Source: Sarcocystis neurona
Taxonomy: Eukaryota > Apicomplexa > Conoidasida > Eucoccidiorida > Sarcocystidae
Reading direction: 5' to 3'
Length of the DNA: 64,000 nucleotides
Assembly (NCBI GenBank): GCA_000727475.1
Contig: KL647319.1
Span: forward strand, 391,606-455,605
The position numbers and the translations under genes were made by a program. This document shows positions 58,785 to 64,000 of the stretch, piece after piece; the stretch's first letter is position 1; every line of letters begins with the position of its first letter. The notes beneath the pieces were generated by a model. The model did no database searches. It had not been told where the DNA came from and saw nothing but the letters and a program-made list of their open reading frames with translations.

Positions 58785-59021
58785 TTCCATTTTGCGGCGT
58801 GCACGCAATTGTTAAACAATAACTATAGCGAGAGAATTCTACCCATGCACAGAGAAAGAGCGAGAAGGGGAAAAGGAGAATGGAGAGGGAAACGCTACGT
58901 TATGCGCGTAGACGTCGCGAGCAGTAGCGGGTCACCGTTGCTTACGTTCACGTACGGGCAGCTGTGCTCACGAGCATGCAATCAAAAGGCGGTGCACGTG
59001 TGCAGAAGCAAACGCGTTTAA
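58785..59021 (+). CDS. Candidate terminal exon, basic and Cys-containing
   Basis: The frame reads TFHFAACTQLLNNNYSERIL, then PMHRERARRGKGEWRGKRYV, then VDVASSSGSPLLTFTYGQLC and CNQKAVHVCRSKRV before TAA. It is open from further left without a useful ATG. It lies 140 bp downstream of the secretory-type frame at 58390 on the same strand and could be its second exon. Mixed composition and no repeat bias. Function unknown. Confidence 0.35.
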   Translation, partial: FHFAACTQLLNNNYSERILPMHRERARRGKGEWRGKRYVMRVDVASSSGSPLLTFTYGQLCSRACNQKAVHVCRSKRV

Positions 59022-59375
59022 GCGAGAAGCCGGCATGTAGTAGGCGCCAAGGAGAGCACTTTTATCAACTGTAGAGAGAAATACATCCGATTTATATCGA
59101 TGATCTCCGTAGCGATTCATTTGTCGTTCTTTCACACAGGAACCACTCCCACGACCTCGGCGCGTCTAGAGGTGGATTCAGGCAGCGATGAAACGTAGAT
59201 CCCCTCTATACGTAGTTATACGTATGTACGTACATAGAGAGGAAAAGAGAGACATATGTGCTGCACACGTGAAAGACACACCCTTCACGAGGGGGTGTGT
59301 GGGGTCGCAGTAGCAGGTGAGCGCCTGTGCACGCGTGCACCCAGACGAGGTGGCCTGCGCATGCGTGCGCCTCCA
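59022..59375. other. Unique sequence without a called gene
   Basis: A plus frame (59256-59660, no ATG at its start) runs into this region's right side. Nothing firm. Confidence 0.3.
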
Positions 59376-59796
59376 TCACCTCATGGGGAAGCGATGAGGC
59401 TCCTTTGCTCCGGGTTTTTTCAACACCTTGTGTGTGGCGGGGGCGGCATGCGGAGGCAGCTGCTGCTCTTTCGTTCCACTGTCACTTTCCGACCCGACTT
59501 CTCGCATGCAGGCCGCACAGAAGCAGTTGCATGCAAGGTCTGCAGCTCTGAACAGCCGCTCCGCGCGTGTGTCGCGTCTGCGGCAAGGCACGTAGTAAAT
59601 GAGGTGGCGATTGTCAGTACACTCATATACGATGGCGCTGGGGCACGCGCACAGGCATGAGGGCTCTGCACGCGTGCAGCTCTTTATTCCTGGGTGCGCC
59701 GAAATGTCTCCCCTTTCATTCTTGCATGCGTGCAGAGACACCCAGCTGCAGTCTGCACACTCGCACACGCACGTCTCTTTGCGGACATCGGCACTC

Positions 59797-60684
59797 CTAC
59801 TTTTGCACGCGGCTCTTTTTGTGCGTGCATGCAACCGTACGAATTAACCCGCATTTGCTTAACAGGTCTGGGTGGTCCGCATGCGTCCACACTCGCGTTC
59901 CGTGCGCGTGCACATCTCTGTGTCTGTCACTCGCTCTCTTTCCCTGGTCCATAGACAGAGAGAGAGAGGCGTCTGCCCATTTTCGTTGGCATCCTTCGCC
60001 GCAGTCCCGCGCCTCAACACACATATCTTTTTGGGTACCTCTGTGAAACGTCGGCGCGCATGCATGTACCGGACGGGGGACAAGCACGTGTGTACGTGGG
60101 TGTTGCGCGTCTCGTCGCCTCTCGTACATTTCTGTAAAATTTGTGTCCACACAGACCCCCGTTCTCACAGTATCTGCGAACATACTCGCGCATACGACGC
60201 AAGTGAGACCGTCGGCGTCTGCACACACCGGACGGCGCGGGAATTCGCACGAGAGCCTTTTTGCGACCCTACAACGCTTTTCACGCATGCGTGCCACACG
60301 TGTGTATGCGCTATTGCGGTATGCATGAGATATCCAAGAATAGTTACTCCTGCAGCGATTTTCAGGGGAAAGCGCGGAGGTGCAGGCACTGCAGGGAAAA
60401 TGTGTTGCTGCGCGGGGTGCCCCGCTGCATGCACTTGCATACGTATTGTCGTGTGAGTACGACCCCTCGGTGGTGGTGCGGGACGAGCTGCGCACCAACA
60501 TGCAAACGCATGCGTTTTTCTGTCTTCTGCAGGAGTGTCGGTCGTTTTTTCCTGCTTCGCCACTCCCAAACAACGGGGAAGCGCCGCACGACTGGACACG
60601 CAGGTAGCTACTTCCGGGGCCGCGTCTGCATGCAGACGGTGCGAATGTTCTTCTCACGAACGTCGGCCTCAGAAACCCCTGCAT
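59797..60684 (-). CDS. Cys-rich 295-residue protein
   Basis: A true ATG at 60684 gives an uninterrupted 295-residue frame in sequence free of CAG runs. It begins MQGFLRPTFVRRTFAPSACR and contains many Cys (QKNACVCMLVRSSSRTT, HFPCSACTSALSPENRCRSN, GLTCVVCASMFADTVRTGVC). It is rich in Arg and His. The same DNA also has long plus-strand frames (59872-60456), because TA-containing stop codons are scarce in this GC-rich area. That lowers the weight of length. A minus-strand Cys-rich frame continues at 59376-59834 in another register. No family recognised. Confidence 0.35.
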   Translation of the reverse strand: MQGFLRPTFVRRTFAPSACRRGPGSSYLRVQSCGASPLFGSGEAGKNDRHSCRRQKNACVCMLVRSSSRTTTEGSYSHDNTYASACSGAPRAATHFPCSACTSALSPENRCRSNYSWISHAYRNSAYTRVARMREKRCRVAKRLSCEFPRRPVCADADGLTCVVCASMFADTVRTGVCVDTNFTEMYERRRDAQHPRTHVLVPRPVHACAPTFHRGTQKDMCVEARDCGEGCQRKWADASLSLSMDQGKRASDRHRDVHAHGTRVWTHADHPDLLSKCGLIRTVACTHKKSRVQK

Positions 60685-60819
60685 GCGTTTCGACAGCTAC
60701 TGTCTTGATTAGTCTCTGTAAGCGTGCGTAGACAAATATATGTACACGCAGGCACACCTGCATGTGTCGACACATTTGTATGTACGCATGTGCTTCCCTA
60801 CCTGTACGTTCTTGTTCAC

Positions 60820-61075
60820 ATACATTCAATATATATATATATATATTCTCGCATACATCAATACATATATCTGTACTCACGCATGAATCTATCTATACAC
60901 ATAGACGTAAGTATGTACTTTCCTAGGTGTACACCCATGATCGTATATATACACAGATATGCATACCTCTATACAGGCATATATATATATACATATATGT
61001 AGTCACAATGTATATACATATATATATATATATGCATGTGCATGCATATGTATACGTACAGATGCGTATACACAT
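60820..61075. repeat. TA microsatellite block
   Basis: (TA)n at 60829-60846, 60976-60995 and 61017-61033 with GTATAC variants. No gene. Confidence 0.8.
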
Positions 61076-61100
61076 ATGTCTATTGCGCTCGTGCTGCGAA

Positions 61101-61300
61101 TCAAAGGTGCGCTGCCTTGCACCAGAGAGTCAGGGAGAGGGCGGCGCAGAGGGAGACGAGGAGAAGAAGCCGCTCTTTCTGCTGAATTTTTCTACTTTTT
61201 GTGTGGACTTGCTCATCCCACTGAATTGCATGCGCATGCAAAGCAGCTCCTATTCGTTGCACTGATGCAGAGAACTCTGCGTCCGCGCGCCCGAGCTCCG
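61101..61300 (-). CDS. Candidate terminal exon with C-terminal hydrophobic helix
   Basis: A minus-strand acceptor (GTGACGTTTTCAG) precedes 61300. The exon reads AELGRADAEFSASVQRIGAA, then LHAHAIQWDEQVHTKSRKIQ and QKER. It ends with a hydrophobic segment (LLLLVSLCAALSLTLW) and CKAAHL before TGA. This arrangement fits a C-terminal membrane anchor. Overlapping plus-strand frames (61317-61595) lie mostly to the right. Upstream exons were not identified. Function unknown. Confidence 0.4.
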
Positions 61301-61589
61301 CTGAAAACGTCACGCGGTGGAGGAGCGTCGCACCCCCTCCAGCAGCAGCGAGTGTGCGCACACACGGGTGCTTATACTCCCGAGGAGGCGCATGCAGCTC
61401 AACAGCAGCAAAAGTGAAAACGGAGGCGCATGCGGTCCAACAGCAGAAAAGGGAAATACTTTCGAAACTCGCGTTTCTTCCCCACAAAATCGCACGCTGC
61501 TGCCATCGTCTGAAGAGATCTCAGCGACTGTCTACACACGTATTCTTACTTTTCTACAGATCTCTGTGTATCAGAATATCCACCGGGCC

Positions 61590-62310
61590 ACCTAAGCAAT
61601 ACATACATATAAATACAAACATATCGTTAAACGTATCTGTATATGTACGTAGATATCTCTACACATGTATATCTATATACATATAGACACACATACACAG
61701 ATCTATACATACATATATCTATACATATGTGTCGATGTATATATAGACACGTATGTACCTATTTATCTCTGTATACGGATATATATCTATGGATATCCAT
61801 CTTGGTCTATATGTATGTATATCTATATGTACCTATACACAGATATATACAGACATATATATACATTAATATATATATGTGTATATCTGCATGTATATCT
61901 CTATACGTACGCTGCATATACATATATGTGTATAGATAGAGAGAGACAGATATATCCGCAGGAACCGCTCACACACAGACGTGTTTTTATTTACGTATGT
62001 AGAACTTCTCAGGCAGCAGACGAGAAGAAGAAGAAGAGAGAAAGTAAGGGGATTAACAAAAGGAGGCATGGGCAGGGGTTTTGAAAGGAGAGAAAACCGA
62101 AGAAGAAGAAAGACAGATGTGCCGACTTCTTCGGCGGGGGAGACTTGCCGCGCATGCGTTCGCACGTCCAAGAAAAAGTAGGACGCCCCTGCATGCACAC
62201 GATGTCTGCATATGTGTGGGGTCTCTCTGTAGAAGAAGTAATATATACGTGTATACTTATTTCTGTTTATCTGTGTACACACATATGTACATATACATAG
62301 GTACGAGATA
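61590..62310. repeat. TA/TCTATA microsatellite region with a purine patch
   Basis: ATATCTATACATATG-type imperfect repeats from 61600 to 61950, a GAAGAAGAAG patch at 62024-62110 and TA runs again to 62300. No gene is called. Confidence 0.7.
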
Positions 62311-62573
62311 GGTAGAGAGAGAGGGAGATCTACACATGCGCAGCAGGTGAAGAGCTGCATATCATTGTCCGCACGTGGCTCATGGCGGGCGCGTATATAT
62401 GTTGGCTCTCTGCAGTTCCTGCCTCACCGAGGTCGCGCGCCGTACCTGCTGCTGCTGGTGTTCCTGGCGGAACTGCTGCGCCCAGCTTCGCAGCTGTCGC
62501 TGCTGCGATGTTGCTGCTGCTGTGGTCTTGCTGTTGCTGCTGCTGCTGTTGAGGGCACGCTCCTGTCGCTGCG

Positions 62574-62921
62574 ATGGCTGCTTTCGCCGTTCTTGTTGCT
62601 GCTGAGGTGAGCCTTCCGCTGCTGCGCCTGCTGCCTCTGCTGCTGCTGCCCCAGCGAGAGTTGCTGCTGCTGCGAGTATTGCTGCTACTGCTCCGATCCT
62701 CCCCGTTGTTGTTGCTGCTGCTGCTTTTTGTCTTGGTGCAGCTGCTTTACGCTAGAAGAAGTTTGGCAGGAAGTCGCCTGGCCACGTCTGGGAGCAGTGA
62801 ATATAATATTTTTGAACAACGTCCTCTGCTTCCCGCTGGGGAGTGCGGCGGGGTTGCTGCTGCTGCAGAGCCACCGTTTCCAAGCTCACGCGGTCTCCTC
62901 CGGCAGCAATGGCAAGAGTAA
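62574..62921 (+). CDS. Leu-rich possible membrane or secretory protein
   Basis: The ATG at 62574 (GCGATGGCT) gives 115 residues. The N-terminal half is Leu-rich (MAAFAVLVAAEVSLPLLRLL, later SSPLLLLLLLFVLVQLLYAR). A unique hydrophilic part follows (RRSLAGSRLATSGSSEYNIF, then EQRPLLPAGECGGVAAAAEP). CTG repeats drive much of the Leu content. A minus-strand frame over 62752-63015 (AEEKMNTVTLAIAAGGDRVS) competes for the second half. Function unknown. Confidence 0.3.
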   Translation: MAAFAVLVAAEVSLPLLRLLPLLLLPQRELLLLRVLLLLLRSSPLLLLLLLFVLVQLLYARRSLAGSRLATSGSSEYNIFEQRPLLPAGECGGVAAAAEPPFPSSRGLLRQQWQE

Positions 62922-63031
62922 CCGTATTCATCTTCTCCTCTGCAGGTCGACGAAGCGCAGCAGCACGACGCAGAAGTACTTGCAAACAGCCGCAGTCGGG
63001 GAGACACGTTGATGTGTCACTGCTGCTTGTG

Positions 63032-63062
63032 TATATATATATATATATATATACATATATAT
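63032..63062. repeat. TA microsatellite
   Basis: About thirty bases of (TA)n with one CA, between CAG-type stretches. Confidence 0.9.
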
Positions 63063-63064
63063 AG

Positions 63065-63640
63065 ACAGCAGTGGCAGCACCAGCTGCGAAAAAGCAGCCG
63101 CAGCGTAGCACTTGTCTCACACATGCAGGCGACGACCCATTCAGCAGCAGTGTATCAACAGCAGCACATGAGAGAAAGAAAGACGACGAAATAGCAAAAG
63201 AGCAGCAGCGGCCTGCAGCAAGTCTGCAAGACACACAGATGCCAGTGGTGCTGGGGCTGCAGGGCAGCAGCAGCAGCATGAGGCGCAGCAGCAGCCGTAG
63301 CAGCAGAACCCCTGCCGCAGCAGCAGAAGCTGTCGTAGCAGGACAGCAGAACGGCAGCAGAACAGCAGCGGGAGCAAAGTAACGAGGGGCAGAATCCCGT
63401 AACCGGCAGCAAAATCCCATGACAAGCAGCAGGCGCAGCACAAGCAGCCGAAATAGTGACAGCAGCAGCACCAGAGTATATGACAGCAGTGGCAAAAGAA
63501 CATGACAGCAACAGAGAAGATTGCAAGCGCCGGAGGCGCCCTTTTGGTGAGGGGGCCCTGTTGCGCGTCCGGCAGCAGCAACAGCAACAGAGACAGGTAA
63601 AAGCAGTAGAGGCCTGACGCAGCACGCCAGCGGCGGCACG
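63065..63640. other. CAG-rich stretch, no supported gene
   Basis: Interrupted CAG tracts. A plus frame (63071-63382) and a 295-codon minus Leu-rich frame overlap here but have no ATG-led unique sequence. Confidence 0.4.
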
Positions 63641-63643
63641 AGC

Positions 63644-63840
63644 AGCAGCAGCTCTCACGCAGCAGCAGCAGCTCTCACGCAGCAGCAGCAGCAGCTCTCA
63701 CGCAGCAGCAGCAGCTCTCACGCAGCAGCAGCAGCAGCTCTCACGCAGCAGCAGCAGCAGCTCTCACGCAGCAACAGCAACAGCTCTCACGCAGCAGCAG
63801 CAACAGCTCTCACGCAACAGCAGCAGCAGCAGCGGCAGCT
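63644..63840. repeat. CAG-based tandem array with CTCTCACG markers, 20/23-bp units
   Basis: CTCTCACGCA recurs at 63652, 63672, 63695, 63715, 63738, 63761, 63784 and 63807, at spacings of 20 or 23 bp that differ by one CAG. Confidence 0.9.
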
Positions 63841-63889
63841 GTCAGGCTGCAGCACCTGCAGCAGCTGTCAGGCTGCAGCAGCAGCGGCT

Positions 63890-64000
63890 GCTGTCAGGCG
63901 GCAGCAGCAGGAGCGGCAGCTGGCAGGCAGCAGCAGCAGGAGCGGCAGCTGGCAGGCAGCAGCAGCAGGAGCGGCAGCTGGCAGGCAGCAGCAGCAGGAG
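63890..64000. repeat. 29-bp tandem array running off the window
   Basis: GAGCGGCAGCTGGCAG plus a CAG run recurs at 63911, 63940 and 63969, with a further copy starting at 63998. The period of 29 bp is exact. Confidence 0.9.

Larger units (their letters stand above)
59359..62196. promoter_or_regulatory. Cluster of GCATGC (TGCATGC-type) motifs
   Basis: GCATGC occurs about 20 times in 2.84 kb, for example at 59359, 59446, 59504, 59529, 59724, 59827, 59879, 60058, 60285, 60427, 60508, 60628, 60681, 61040, 61228, 61234, 61390, 61428, 62152 and 62191. Random sequence would give about one per 4 kb. TGCATGC-type sites are known targets of some apicomplexan AP2 factors. Whether they act here is inference. 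Confidence 0.6.

Noticed and set aside
63644..64000. CRISPR array
   Set aside because: Units are contiguous low-complexity repeats with no unique spacers; the sequence is eukaryotic in character.
1..64000. tRNA, rRNA or other structured RNA genes
   Set aside because: No cloverleaf, conserved B-box or rRNA segment was recognised on either strand; a covariance-model scan would be needed to exclude them.

Overview
The window looks like nuclear DNA of an Eimeria-like coccidian (Apicomplexa). The basis is the dense CAG/CTG trinucleotide background, which gives long Gln, Ala, Ser and Leu runs (homopolymeric amino acid repeats, HAARs) in several frames at once. TA-rich microsatellite blocks alternate with these runs. 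GT..AG splice signals are visible, large low-complexity reading frames lack recognisable domains, and TGCATGC-type motifs are frequent. No bacterial-style operon, rRNA, tRNA or CRISPR array was seen. CAG repeats open frames on both strands, so an open frame is weak evidence here. I favoured frames with a true ATG, mixed-composition tails and plausible splice sites, and scored the rest low. Layout: 0-4.1 kb holds the 3' part of a plus-strand HAAR gene with a phase-consistent intron. 4.4-11.1 kb is mostly unique sequence with small candidate exons on both strands. 11.4-15.6 kb and 18.4-23.0 kb carry two very long Gln/Ala/Ser-rich minus-strand reading frames, with a Leu-rich secretory-type frame (16.5-17.4 kb) and TA blocks between them. 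23.1-25.5 kb has several tandem arrays and a small two-exon plus-strand gene. 25.6-28.2 kb is TA-rich with small ATG frames and three adjacent arrays of 22, 24 and 26 bp. 29.4-30.9 kb has two small plus-strand genes. 31.6-34.7 kb holds a well-supported minus-strand HAAR gene, with a small secretory-type gene diverging from it at 35.1 kb. 36-43 kb is a CAG-poor island with short frames, several in shifting minus-strand frames, possibly decayed. 43.08-47.00 kb is the best-supported gene, a 1307-residue plus-strand protein. 47-51 kb has Ala-coding arrays and plus-strand exon-like frames, some interrupted by single stops. 51-54 kb is TA/CT microsatellite. 54.2-56.0 kb has two minus-strand gene models. 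56.4-62.9 kb has small genes inside a strong cluster of GCATGC motifs. The right edge (63.6-64.0 kb) is CAG-based tandem array running off the window. No pathway or operon can be reconstructed. Most products are unrecognised HAAR proteins, with a few candidate secretory proteins. The signals most worth testing are a sense-strand GGYGTACRTAC element in the four largest internal frames, the GCATGC cluster, HAAR frames broken by single stops, and 22-bp arrays, one lying behind a splice donor.
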